From Tahibacter aquaticus (GTDB taxonomy: Bacteria > Pseudomonadota > Gammaproteobacteria > Xanthomonadales > Rhodanobacteraceae), in NCBI RefSeq assembly GCF_004363655.1, contig NZ_SNZH01000001.1:240569-304568 (forward strand): DNA of 64,000 nt, read 5' to 3'. Positions 18,701 to 26,952 of this stretch are shown piece after piece. Under the pieces are notes generated by a model that did not search any database, had not been told where the DNA came from, and saw only the letters and a program-made list of their open reading frames with translations. Both the position numbers and the translations under genes were made by a program. The stretch's first letter is position 1. Every line of letters starts with the position of its first letter.

Positions 18701-18844
18701 ATCGGCGGACTGCTGGTGTCGCAGACCCTGACCCTGCTGACCACGCCGGCGATCTACCTGCTGCTGGAACGCTGGGCGCAGCGCCGGCGCGAACGCAGGG
18801 CGGCGCGCAAGGCGGCCAGGGCGTTGCGCCGCGCTTCGGCCTAG
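15713..18844 (+). CDS. mdtC: RND multidrug efflux permease (MdtC/MuxC-like) with a 12-Gly tract
   Basis: A 1043-residue RND permease, paralogous to the preceding gene and coupled to it by ATGA. It begins MSISTPFIKRPIGTSLLAIG and keeps the relay motif FVVDDAIVVIENIARHLDQG and GIAKKNAIMMIDFALVAERE. Two Gly-rich stretches in the porter domain stand out: FGGGGGSG near residue 605 and twelve consecutive Gly at residues 657-668, encoded by 17681-17716, just after PVQDIG. The position corresponds to the boundary between porter subdomains and should form a flexible loop. No tolC-like gene follows. Confidence 0.93.
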   Translation: MSISTPFIKRPIGTSLLAIGLFVGGMICYTLLGVAPLPNVEFPAIFVSASQPGADAGTMATTVAAPLERHLGQIAGIDQMDSNSGEGSASVNIVFDAGRNLDSAARDVQAAINAASPDLPSGLRTAPTYRKANPNNAPVIILALTSPSRPLGELFNYADSLVAQRLRQLSGVADVDIAGGATPAVRIDLNLLALNARGISADDVRRALVAANVTTAQGFLSDGRSTMAIASNNSMSKPEEFANLIVATRNGNPVFLRDVAKVAQGQEDRYQAAWFDGQRAILLFVRKQADANVIATVDAVKAMLPELRAWLPSDAVLTPFLDRTPTIRASVMEVQVALLISLGLVILTMLLFLRRLAPTLIAGLAVPLSLAGAFGVMYILGFTLNNLSLMALVIAIGFVVDDAIVVIENIARHLDQGLPRLQATLLGAREIGFTIVSITLSLLAVFIPLFFMGGFLGLLFREFAITLAAAIAISAVVSLTVTPSLCAQFMHAHADKPPSRLEQRIDAMHAWSVEVYRGALDWSLAHPRLMATLPLLLLILTVWLMVIVPKGFFPQQDTGQLQGSTNAGSDVSFDVLVERQQRITDIVRADAAVESVGVRVGGGRFGGGGGSGTLFINLKPLGEGRNESTFSVMNRLSEKAGQIPGIRLRLRPVQDIGGGGGGGGGGGGAQYNYSLRGSDLAELQEWTPRLVEALKKLPQLRDVGSDLQEAGLRQNLEIDRDTAARLGVSIAAINSALYDAFGQRQVSTIYSDINQYKVVVTADPGQAATPAALERLYVQSSSGAMVPITALTRMRDGIAPTSIQHRAQFAVMDVSFGLAPNVPMSEAGRLVEQTMANLRMPGGISGEFGGDFRRFQQQQGDTPLLLLAAILAVYLILGMLYESLIHPLTILSTLPSAGVGAVLALLVTNTELSIISVIAIVLLIGIAKKNAIMMIDFALVAEREHGLGPLQAIREACLVRFRPIMMTSLVAIFSALPLAIGFGAGAEMRRPLGIAMIGGLLVSQTLTLLTTPAIYLLLERWAQRRRERRAARKAARALRRASA

Positions 18845-18882
18845 CTTGGCAGCCAGCAGCCGCATGGAGTAGCGTGGCGCGC

Positions 18883-19401
18883 ATGACTGCCCAATCCGAA
18901 TTTCGTGCCCTGACCCTGTGCGTGCTGACCGTCTCGGACACACGCACGCTGGAAAACGACAGCTCCGGCGACTATCTCTGCACCGCGCTGCGCGACGCCG
19001 GCCACCAGCTGCAGCAGCGGCTGCTGGTAAAAGACAACAAGTACCGTATTCGCGCCATCGTCGCCGAGTGGATCGCCGACGAACGCGTACACGGCATCAT
19101 CGTCAGCGGCGGTACCGGCTTCACCGGCCGCGATACCACGCCCGAAGCGATAGAGCCGCTGCTGGACAAGATCATGCCCGGCTTCGGCGAACTGTTCCGC
19201 GCCGTGAGCTTCGAGGAAATCGGCACGTCCACGCTGCAGTCGCGCGCGTTCGCCGGCCTGGCCAACAATTCCTTCGTGTTCTGCTTGCCCGGCTCCACTT
19301 CGGCCTGCCGCACGGCCTGGGAAAAACTCATCCAGGCCCAGCTAGACGCCCGCACACGGCCGTGCAACCTGGCCGGGCTGATGCCGCGCCTGCGCGAATA
19401 A
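18883..19401 (+). CDS. moaB: Molybdenum cofactor biosynthesis protein MoaB
   Basis: A 172-residue MoaB/MogA-fold protein. MogA-type enzymes adenylylate molybdopterin; the exact role of MoaB proteins is less certain. Visible motifs are LTVSDTRTLENDSSGDYL, VSGGTGFTGRDTTPEAIEPL, SFEEIGTSTLQSRAFAGLAN, and FCLPGSTSACRTAWEKLI, plus the C-terminal LDARTRPCNL typical of MoaB. The ATG at 18883 gives an N-terminus aligned with the E. coli protein; a GTG at 18874 with closer spacing to GGAGT is an alternative. No other moa gene is adjacent. Confidence 0.92.
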   Translation: MTAQSEFRALTLCVLTVSDTRTLENDSSGDYLCTALRDAGHQLQQRLLVKDNKYRIRAIVAEWIADERVHGIIVSGGTGFTGRDTTPEAIEPLLDKIMPGFGELFRAVSFEEIGTSTLQSRAFAGLANNSFVFCLPGSTSACRTAWEKLIQAQLDARTRPCNLAGLMPRLRE

Positions 19402-19468
19402 ACCCGGCCGGCGCCTGTGCCCACTACACAGGCGCCGGCCTATCTGCACTGCATACGGAGTAGCCGCC

Positions 19469-20236
19469 ATGGGCAAGATGAAACGCAAGGACTACGAAGC
19501 CGCACTGGAACCGCTGCAGCGCGAGCTGATCGATGCGCAGCGCTGGCTGATGCAGGAAGGCCGCCGCCTGGTCGTAGTATTCGAAGGCCGCGACGCCGCC
19601 GGCAAGGGCGGCGCGATCAAGGCGATCAGCGAAGTACTCAATACGCGCGGCTACCGCATCGTTGCCCTGTCCAAACCCAGCGACGCGGAAAAGACCCAGT
19701 GGTATTTCCAGCGCTATATCAGCCATCTGCCCAGCGCCGGCGAGATCGTGCTGTTCGACCGCAGCTGGTACAACCGCGCCGGCGTGGAAAAAGTCATGGG
19801 CTTCTGCAGCGATGCCGAATACCGGCAGTTCCTGCAGCAGTGCCCGGCCTTCGAGAAACTGCTGACGGACGCCGGCACCCTGCTGATCAAATACTGGCTG
19901 ACGGTAGACCAGGAACAACAGGAAGAACGCTTCGCCGAACGCGCTGCCGATCCGTTCAAGCAGTGGAAGATCTCGCCCATCGACATTGCCGCGCGGGAAA
20001 AATACGCCAAATACGGCCAGGCCCGCGACGCCATGATCGCCGCGACCGACACGGCCGAGGCGCCCTGGTTCCTGGTCGATTTCAACGACCAGCGCAGCGG
20101 CCGGCTCAAGCTGATCAAGCACCTGCTCGACTGGCTGCCGGACCGCCAGGTACCGGAGAAGCCGCTCAAGCTGCCGAAGCTGAAAGGCAAGGCGGGCAAA
20201 GAAAAAGTGGCGAATGCCGAAAAATGGATAAGATAA
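19469..20236 (+). CDS. ppk2: Polyphosphate kinase 2 family protein
   Basis: A 255-residue PPK2-fold protein. It transfers phosphate between polyphosphate and nucleotides. The Walker A region FEGRDAAGKGGAIKAI, the lid-adjacent FDRSWYNRAGVEKVMGFC, and the Arg-rich EERFAERAADPFKQWKIS are all present. Single-domain proteins of this size belong to the class that phosphorylates nucleoside diphosphates (class I), but substrate preference is inference. The C-terminal tail is Lys-rich. The gene is followed at once by the REP/terminator cluster. Confidence 0.93.
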   Translation: MGKMKRKDYEAALEPLQRELIDAQRWLMQEGRRLVVVFEGRDAAGKGGAIKAISEVLNTRGYRIVALSKPSDAEKTQWYFQRYISHLPSAGEIVLFDRSWYNRAGVEKVMGFCSDAEYRQFLQQCPAFEKLLTDAGTLLIKYWLTVDQEQQEERFAERAADPFKQWKISPIDIAAREKYAKYGQARDAMIAATDTAEAPWFLVDFNDQRSGRLKLIKHLLDWLPDRQVPEKPLKLPKLKGKAGKEKVANAEKWIR

Positions 20237-20245
20237 AAAACAAAC

Positions 20246-20423
20246 GTAGGCTGGGGTAAGCCGCAGGCGGACCCCAGCATCGAGGTATTGCACCAGCAAA
20301 AAGCCCCTGTCGAAGGAATGCTCGCCTCGCCATAGCCACGGCAGAAAGCATTCCTTCGACAGGGTTTTTTTGTCGCGGTAACACCGCGATGTTTCGCTAC
20401 GCCTGGCGGCTTGCCCCAACCTA
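20246..20423. repeat. Pair of inverted REP-like elements flanking a terminator
   Basis: The left copy begins GTAGGCTGGGGTAAGCCGCA at 20246 and runs to about 20275. The right copy, inverted, covers about 20401-20423 and reads GTAGGTTGGGGCAAGCCGCC on the minus strand. The two face each other around the hairpin at 20305-20364, a BIME-like arrangement. The right copy contributes the TAG stop of acyP, in the same way as the copy at 6661-6700 ends folA. It separates the convergent genes ppk2 and acyP. Confidence 0.78.
20305..20371 (+). terminator. Strong rho-independent terminator after ppk2
   Basis: An 18-bp perfect stem, CCCTGTCGAAGGAATGCT at 20305-20322 and its complement at 20347-20364, encloses a 24-base loop and is followed by seven T at 20365-20371. 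The plus-strand T-run makes it an intrinsic terminator for ppk2. An A-run (CAAAAAG) precedes the left arm, so it may also act on the minus strand for acyP. Confidence 0.88.
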
Positions 20424-20687
20424 CCCGGCCACAAAACCCTCGACGTCCCGCTCCTCGACCGCATCGCACAGCACCTCGGCCACGCGTGCCAGCGGCGGCC
20501 CTCGCCGCAGCCACACTGCCAATGCATCGATCGCATCGGCATGGCCCTGGGCCAGCACCTCGACACGCCCATCGGCCAAATTGCGTGCATATCCGCTCAA
20601 GCCCAGGCGCAGCGCCTCGCTGCGCGTGGAGGCGCGAAAGAACACGCCCTGTACGCGGCCACTTACCTTGAACAAGGCCGCCGGCAT
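20421..20687 (-). CDS. acyP: Acylphosphatase
   Basis: An 88-residue acylphosphatase that hydrolyses carboxyl-phosphate bonds. The signature GRVQGVFFRASTRSEALRLG, with the catalytic Arg, and GYARNLADGRVEVLAQG, with the catalytic Asn, are intact. It is the last gene of yihY-tlpA-acyP; its ATG lies two bases beyond the tlpA stop. The final codons and TAG stop come from the REP-like copy at 20401-20423. Confidence 0.95.
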   Translation of the reverse strand: MPAALFKVSGRVQGVFFRASTRSEALRLGLSGYARNLADGRVEVLAQGHADAIDALAVWLRRGPPLARVAEVLCDAVEERDVEGFVAG

Positions 20688-20688
20688 G

Positions 20689-21159
20689 TCACTTCAGGCC
20701 GGTGGCCAGCTTCAATGCGGCTTCGTCCACCGGACCGGTGAATTTCTTCGCCACGCTGCCGTCAGGCGCAATGATCACAGTCATGGGCAGGCCGCGCGGG
20801 GTTTCGAAATCGGCCGGCGGCTCGAAGGTGTCGACCTGGGCAATCGGATAGCTGACTGGATGCTTTTGCAGGAAGGCCTTGATCTCGGCCGCCTCGGTGT
20901 CTTCATAGGCCAGGCCGATCGCGCGCACGTTGCTGTGTGCCTTGACGAAGTTGGACAGCTCGGGCAGTTCCTTGATGCAGGGCGAGCACCAGGTTGCCCA
21001 GAAATTCACGATTACCCAATTGCCTTTGTGTTCGGCCAGGGTGAAGGTCTTGCCGTCCAGGGTCTTGATGCTGAGGCTGGGCTTGGCCGGCAGCTCGGCC
21101 GCCTGCAGCGGTGCAGCGGCGGCAAATACGAGGGCGAGCGAGGCAAACAAGGTTTTCAT
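20689..21159 (-). CDS. tlpA: TlpA-family periplasmic thioredoxin-like protein
   Basis: A 156-residue exported thiol-disulfide protein. It has a signal peptide (MKTLFASLALVFAAAAPLQA), then a thioredoxin fold with the active-site motif FWATWCSPCIKELPELS and the cis-Pro region RGLPMTVIIAPDG. TlpA/ResA proteins reduce periplasmic disulfides, for example in cytochrome c or copper-centre assembly; the target here is unknown. The ATG at 21159 overlaps the yihY stop (ATGA). The frame remains open far upstream inside yihY, but the signal peptide fixes the start. Confidence 0.92.
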   Translation of the reverse strand: MKTLFASLALVFAAAAPLQAAELPAKPSLSIKTLDGKTFTLAEHKGNWVIVNFWATWCSPCIKELPELSNFVKAHSNVRAIGLAYEDTEAAEIKAFLQKHPVSYPIAQVDTFEPPADFETPRGLPMTVIIAPDGSVAKKFTGPVDEAALKLATGLK

Positions 21160-22427
21160 GCGTTCTCCGCAGCAGGGGGTTGCGCCAGATCGGACCGGGG
21201 CGCAGGCAGGAAAATTTCGCTGAGGCGCACGCCGAGTGCGCCCTGCAGGTTGCCGGCAACGCGGGCGATCAGCGCGTTCAGGGCGTCGGGCAGCTGGCAG
21301 CGCGCCCCGTCGGTCGGGGCCACGGTCAGCGGCAGGCGGTACAGCCCGCTTTCGTACAGGTCGAACAGGGTGACCGAATCGAGATTGCGCGCCAGTACCC
21401 ATTCGCCGAAATCCGTGCGCTGCACCATGCCGGTGCGGTGCAGGTCGGACAGATAGCGCTGCAGCAGGTCGTCGGTCAGGAAGCGCTCGCGCTGGCGCAG
21501 GTCCTCCGTGCGCAGGCCCAGGCCGGTGCGCTGGGCGTCGGCGAAATGGCTGACCACGCAGAGCAGGCCGACGAATTCGTGACCGGGCGCCAGGCGTTCG
21601 TGCAGGCCGCGGTATTCGAACGCGCTGATCGCCGCGCAGACCGAGGCACCGAGCAGCACGATCAGCCACGACAGATAGATCCACAGCATGAATACCGGAA
21701 TCACCGCGAGCGCACCGTAGACCTGCTCGTACGACGTGATGGTGCCGAGATAGAAGGCGAAACCGCGCTTGGCCAGCTCGAACAGGCCGGCCGCGACGAA
21801 CGAACCGATGGCCGCATCGCGCAGGCGCACATGGCGGTTGGGAATGATCTGGTAGCTCGCCAGCAGCGACACCCAGACGAACAGGAAGGGCAGCAGATTG
21901 AGCAGGCGCGCCTTCAGGCCCAGCTGCTGCTCGTAGCCAGCGATCAGCGGCAGCGCGAACAGGTAGGAGCTCAAGGCCATCGCCGCCACCAGCAGCAGCG
22001 GGCCGAACGACAGCGCCGTCCAGTACATCAGAAAGCGCGAGGCAGCGCCGCGCGCCGTGGCTACGCGCCAGATGCGGTTGAATGCGTCTTCGATGCTGAC
22101 CATCAGCAGCACCGCGCTGACCAGCAGCACCACCACGCCGATGGCTGTGGCCTGGCTGGCGTTGTTGGCGAATTCGGTCAGATAGCCTTGCACGGTGCGG
22201 CCGGCCGCCGGCACGAAGTTGTCGAAGACGAAATTGGTCAGGTCGGACTGCCAGCGCGCAAACACCGGAAACGAGGACAGTACGCCGAGGATGGCGGCGG
22301 TCAGCGGCACCAGCGAGGTCAGCGTGGTGAAAGCCAGCGCACCCGCCGACTGCGGGCAGCGGTCGTCGCGGAAGCGCTGCCACAGGAAAACGGCAAAGGC
22401 CTGCCACTGGTCGCGATCTATCCTCAT
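21156..22427 (-). CDS. yihY: YihY/virulence factor BrkB family membrane protein
   Basis: A 423-residue inner-membrane protein. About six transmembrane helices lie within residues 30-290. Family motifs include SAGALAFTTLTSLVPLTAAI near residue 27, EDAFNRIWRV, and the late helices YEQVYGALAVIPVFMLWIYLSW. A soluble C-terminal domain of about 130 residues (DLRQRERFLTDDLLQRYLSD) follows. This family was once called RNase BN; that activity belongs to another protein and the true function is unclear. The ATG at 22427 is 96 bases from the divergent wrbA start. Confidence 0.9.
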   Translation of the reverse strand: MRIDRDQWQAFAVFLWQRFRDDRCPQSAGALAFTTLTSLVPLTAAILGVLSSFPVFARWQSDLTNFVFDNFVPAAGRTVQGYLTEFANNASQATAIGVVVLLVSAVLLMVSIEDAFNRIWRVATARGAASRFLMYWTALSFGPLLLVAAMALSSYLFALPLIAGYEQQLGLKARLLNLLPFLFVWVSLLASYQIIPNRHVRLRDAAIGSFVAAGLFELAKRGFAFYLGTITSYEQVYGALAVIPVFMLWIYLSWLIVLLGASVCAAISAFEYRGLHERLAPGHEFVGLLCVVSHFADAQRTGLGLRTEDLRQRERFLTDDLLQRYLSDLHRTGMVQRTDFGEWVLARNLDSVTLFDLYESGLYRLPLTVAPTDGARCQLPDALNALIARVAGNLQGALGVRLSEIFLPAPRSDLAQPPAAENA

Positions 22428-22469
22428 GCGCGGGCGGAGCTCCTGATGACGGCTGCAGGCCTGCAGTAG

Positions 22470-23464
<995 letters not shown>

Positions 23465-23494
23465 AACCACCGCGTCATCGAAGAGGAGCGCTGC

Positions 23495-25159
23495 ATGAGC
23501 TTTGTCCAGGCCGCTGCCGAACTCGGCAACCAATACCGCGACGACCGTGTGTTGCGCTCGCACCTGCAGCGCTGCCTGCCGGCGCCGATGCGCGACAGCA
23601 TCGCGCCGGAACTGGACGAACTCGGCGCGCACGCGGCACTGGCGTGGCAGCGCGAACGCGGGCGCAGCGCGTGCGAACCGCAGCTGACCCCGTGGGATTC
23701 CCAGGGCAACCGCATCGACCGCATCGAACTGACTCCGGCCTGGATCGAGTCGCGCGGGCTGGCCGCGCGCCTGGGCCTGGTCGCCGCCGGCCATGAAGAC
23801 ACCTATGCACAGCACGGCCGCACCCACCAATTTGCATTGGTTTACCTGCACCATGTGGCCAGCGCGTTCTTCACCTGCCCGCTGGCGATGACCGACGGCG
23901 CGGCCACCTGCATCAAGGCTGCGGCAAATACCGAATTGCTGGCCCGCGCCTGGCCGCGCTGGCTCAGCCGCGATCCGGAGCAGTTCTGGATTTCCGGCCA
24001 ATGGATGACCGAAACGCCCGGCGGTTCCGACGTCGGCAACAGCGAAACCGAGGCGCGCCAGGACGCCACAGGCCAGTGGCGCCTGTACGGACGCAAATGG
24101 TTCACCTCGGCGGTACAGGCCGACACCGCCCTGGCCCTGGCCAGGCCCGCAGGCGCGGGCCCGGGCGCAGAATCGCTGAGCCTGTTCTACCTGGAACCGC
24201 GCGACGCCCAGGGCCGCTGGCAAGGTGTACAGATCAATCGTCTCAAGCCCAAGCTGGGCACGCGCGAGCTACCCAGTGCCGAGACCGAGCTGGTCGGCAT
24301 CGCCGGCACGCCGGTCAACGGCATCGGCCATGGCGTGCGCAGCATCGCGCCCATGCTCAACGTGACGCGCAGCTGGAACGCGGTCTGCGCCATTGCCACC
24401 CTGCGCCGTGCCCTGGCGCTGGCGCGCGACTACGCCACGCGCCGGCGCGCCTTCGGCAAGCTACTGGCGGAACAGCCGCTGCACCAGGCCACCCTGGCCG
24501 ACCTGCAGGCCGATTTCGAAGCGGCATTCCAGCTCACCTTCGAAGTGGTCGGCCTGCTCGGCCGCGCCCAGCACGACCAGGCCAGCGACGACGAACGCCT
24601 GCTGCTGCGCCTGCTCACGCCGCTGGCCAAGCTGTGGACCGGCAAACTCGCCGTGGCCATCACTTCCGAAGCGATCGAGTGCTTCGGCGGCGCCGGCTAT
24701 ATCGAAGACAGCGGCCTGCCGCAACTGCTGCGCGATGCGCAGGTGCTGCCGATCTGGGAAGGCACGACCAATGTGCTGTCGCTGGATGTCCTGCGCGTGC
24801 TGCGCCAGCCGGCGGCACTGGACAGCTGGCGCCGCGCACTGGACCGACTGCTCGATGCGGTCGGGGCAGCGGAACTGAAGAACGCTGCAGCAGCGGTACG
24901 CACCCAAGCCATGAGCCTGCCCACAGCGATTGCCGCGCTGGCCGCCGAACCGGCGCGGCTCGAAGCCGCCGCGCGGGAAATCGCGCTGGCCCTCGCGCGC
25001 CATTTCGCTGCGGCACTGCTGCTGCGCCAAGGCGACTGGTCGCTGCGTCACGAAGGCGATCCGCGCACGGCGGCAGCGGCAAGACGCTTTATCGGCAGAA
25101 GTAGGGCAGCGATGCTGGACCGCTACGACGATGCAGCCTTGCTGGTACTGGAACGCTGA
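23495..25159 (+). CDS. AidB-like acyl-CoA dehydrogenase family protein
   Basis: A 554-residue flavoprotein of the acyl-CoA dehydrogenase fold, of AidB size (E. coli AidB is 541). Typical segments are [21 protein letters not shown] (FAD-domain start), [20 protein letters not shown], and [20 protein letters not shown] followed by [15 protein letters not shown]. AidB proteins bind DNA and are induced in the alkylation response, though a DNA-repair reaction has not been shown. An AGAGGAGCGCTGC ribosome site precedes the ATG. It is 49 bases upstream of kptA and may share its transcript. Confidence 0.88.
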   Translation: MSFVQAAAELGNQYRDDRVLRSHLQRCLPAPMRDSIAPELDELGAHAALAWQRERGRSACEPQLTPWDSQGNRIDRIELTPAWIESRGLAARLGLVAAGHEDTYAQHGRTHQFALVYLHHVASAFFTCPLAMTDGAATCIKAAANTELLARAWPRWLSRDPEQFWISGQWMTETPGGSDVGNSETEARQDATGQWRLYGRKWFTSAVQADTALALARPAGAGPGAESLSLFYLEPRDAQGRWQGVQINRLKPKLGTRELPSAETELVGIAGTPVNGIGHGVRSIAPMLNVTRSWNAVCAIATLRRALALARDYATRRRAFGKLLAEQPLHQATLADLQADFEAAFQLTFEVVGLLGRAQHDQASDDERLLLRLLTPLAKLWTGKLAVAITSEAIECFGGAGYIEDSGLPQLLRDAQVLPIWEGTTNVLSLDVLRVLRQPAALDSWRRALDRLLDAVGAAELKNAAAAVRTQAMSLPTAIAALAAEPARLEAAAREIALALARHFAAALLLRQGDWSLRHEGDPRTAAAARRFIGRSRAAMLDRYDDAALLVLER

Positions 25160-25208
25160 GCCAAGCCGCACAGCGAATTCGCCCCGTCGACCGGAAAACA
25201 CCGCCACC

Positions 25209-25772
25209 ATGTCCGACACACTTCCCAGTCAGCTGGTCTCGCTGAGCAAGTTCCTCAGCCTGGTGTTGCGGCACGATCCCGCGGCGATCGGGCTCGGCCT
25301 CGACGAACAGGGCTGGACTAGCATCGATCGCCTGCTCGCCTGCGCCGCAGCGGCCGGCAAGCCGATAGACCGCGCCATGCTGGACCAGATCGTGGCGCAG
25401 AACGACAAGAGGCGCTTCAGCATTTCCGCCGACGGCCTGCGTATCCGCGCGGCGCAGGGGCATTCGGTGGCGGTCGACCTGGGCCTGGCCGCCAGGGAAC
25501 CGCCGGCGCAGCTGTTCCACGGCACGGCGACGCATTTTCTCAAGGCGATACTGGCGCAGGGACTCAGGCCTCAATCGCGCCAGCAGGTACATCTGAGCGC
25601 CGATGCCGATACCGCGCGGAACGTCGGCCAGCGTCACGGCAAGCCCGTCGTACTGTGCATCGATACGCAAGGCATGCGCCGCGAGGGCCACACCTTCTTC
25701 CAGGCCGACAACGGCGTCTGGCTGACCGATCATGTGCCGGCGGAATTCCTCGGCCTGGCCGCTGGAAATTAA
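25209..25772 (+). CDS. kptA: RNA 2'-phosphotransferase (KptA/Tpt1)
   Basis: A 187-residue Tpt1/KptA enzyme, which removes a 2'-phosphate from RNA by transfer to NAD+ in two steps through ADP-ribosylation of the phosphate. Conserved residues are visible: Arg21-His22 in [13 protein letters not shown], the Arg pair in [46 protein letters not shown], and [15 protein letters not shown]. In eukaryotes it finishes tRNA splicing; bacteria mostly lack that pathway, so the native substrate is unknown. Confidence 0.93.
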   Translation: MSDTLPSQLVSLSKFLSLVLRHDPAAIGLGLDEQGWTSIDRLLACAAAAGKPIDRAMLDQIVAQNDKRRFSISADGLRIRAAQGHSVAVDLGLAAREPPAQLFHGTATHFLKAILAQGLRPQSRQQVHLSADADTARNVGQRHGKPVVLCIDTQGMRREGHTFFQADNGVWLTDHVPAEFLGLAAGN

Positions 25773-25895
25773 TTGATACGTACACAAATAACAAAAACAT
25801 CAATGCATTCGCTGCGCGTTGGCGCGACGAATGCGCTGTAGTCGCATCGCCCGGCCAGCGCCACAGTTTGGCGCCCGCCAACGGCCGCCTGGGGC

Positions 25896-26381
25896 CTAGC
25901 CCGCCTCGAAGCGATTGGCCGCACGATTCTTGCGCACGCTGCGCGGATCCCAGATACGCCCGTTCATGGCCACGTAGACGCCGTCGGGCAGCGACTGCAG
26001 GGCTCCGACCGCACAGCCGACATTGAATACCGCGTCCGAACCCTGGAAGCGTGCCGGGTTCAGTGCGCCGGTCAGCACGATCACACGCTGCGGAATCTGT
26101 GTCAGCACCAGCGCGGTCTCCACCATGGTGTCGGTGCCATGGGTCACCAGTACGTGCCGGTGCGGCTGCTGCGCGACGGTACGGCGAATCAGTTCGCGGT
26201 CGTCGGCGGTGATATGCAGGCTGTCCTTGCGCAGTATCGGGATCAGCTCGAACGAAAACGCGACGCCGAGCTGATTCAGAATGTCGCCGATCGACGGCGC
26301 GCCAATCTGGTATTCCGACTTGTCGTCGAAATACACCTTGTCGATGGTGCCGCCGGTGGTGACGATGGTCAGGTGCTGCAT
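25896..26381 (-). CDS. Short (one-domain) asparaginase-family protein
   Basis: A 161-residue protein made only of the N-terminal domain of type I/II asparaginases. The catalytic Thr in VTTGGTIDKVYFDDKSEY and the Thr-Asp pair in LVTHGTDTMVETALVL are intact, but the C-terminal domain (usual length about 330) is missing and replaced by a short basic tail. Short proteins of this kind are a recognisable subgroup. Because the usual active site borrows residues from the C-terminal domain of a partner subunit, asparaginase activity is uncertain. It is downstream of the hairpin-rich region and its terminator. Confidence 0.85.
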   Translation of the reverse strand: MQHLTIVTTGGTIDKVYFDDKSEYQIGAPSIGDILNQLGVAFSFELIPILRKDSLHITADDRELIRRTVAQQPHRHVLVTHGTDTMVETALVLTQIPQRVIVLTGALNPARFQGSDAVFNVGCAVGALQSLPDGVYVAMNGRIWDPRSVRKNRAANRFEAG

Positions 26382-26512
26382 CGCGAAATCCTAGCCGGAA
26401 TGCCGGCCGGCATTATGCGGCTGCCGATGAAGCTTGCGGCCATCGGTGCAGCGGCGTGAATCAACCGCGGCAGAGAGGCCGGAGCGGAATGCCGCTCGCC
26501 TGGCCAAGAAGA

Positions 26513-26543
26513 AACCCCTGCCCGCAAGTGCGGGTCAGGGGTT
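26513..26543 (-). terminator. Intrinsic terminator (minus strand) at the end of the hairpin-rich region
   Basis: AACCCCTG-CCCGC (26513-26525) pairs with GCGGG-T-CAGGGGTT (26530-26543) around an AAGT loop with one bulged base, a 13-bp stem. On the minus strand it is followed by TTTCTTCTTGG. It would end transcripts coming from the S8 protease gene or from a separate RNA in 26544-26940. Confidence 0.75.
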
Positions 26544-26940
26544 CTCCCGTTACTGCCGCCAGCCCGTGCGCTGGCGACCCTTGCAGGCAATGGCTGTAAC
26601 GAACGCCACGCCAGTCCGGCAGTCGCGCAACGTTGGCTGCGCGATGACCGGGCTCCTCCCCTCCGAGGATGGTTTGCGGGGCAGCCCTGCTGCACCCGCG
26701 ATGCTTGAGGCGGCGCGTTCGCACGCCACGCTCGGGAATTCGTCGGTAGTGCGGCCGTAAGGCGCCATCGCCACCGGCCCTGCTGATGCAACGGTCCCGT
26801 TGCCGGACCGCTGGGTACGAGTCCGGGGCTGCGGCATTGCCGCAGCCACGGTGCGTCCCGTTGGGCGTCCCTGCGCCTCCACCGGCATCCCGCCTGTGGA
26901 ATCGGTGCCGCACGTCCAGCGCGGCACCGTCATCTACTAC
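26544..26940 (-). ncRNA. Candidate structured RNA downstream of the S8 protease gene (tentative)
   Basis: About 400 bases hold five compact perfect hairpins before the terminator: 26903-26929 (9-bp stem), 26827-26847 (9-bp stem, 3-base loop), 26788-26803 (7 bp), 26633-26654 (7 bp) and 26557-26576 (7 bp). A frame of 127 codons (26933 to 26550, minus) is also open; its translation begins MTVPRWTCGTDSTGG, is rich in Arg, Thr, Pro and Gly, and matches no family I know. It could be a noncoding RNA, a long structured 3' UTR, or a short orphan gene. No match to RNase P, tmRNA, 6S or a riboswitch was recognised. Confidence 0.4.
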
Positions 26941-26952
26941 TCGTAATTGCGA

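Noticed and set aside
26630..26690. RNase P RNA-like words (GGAGGGGAGGAGCCCGG on the minus strand)
   Set aside because: The conserved AAAGTCCGGG core is missing and the segment lies only about 150 bases before a terminator, too short for the rest of an A-type RNase P RNA.
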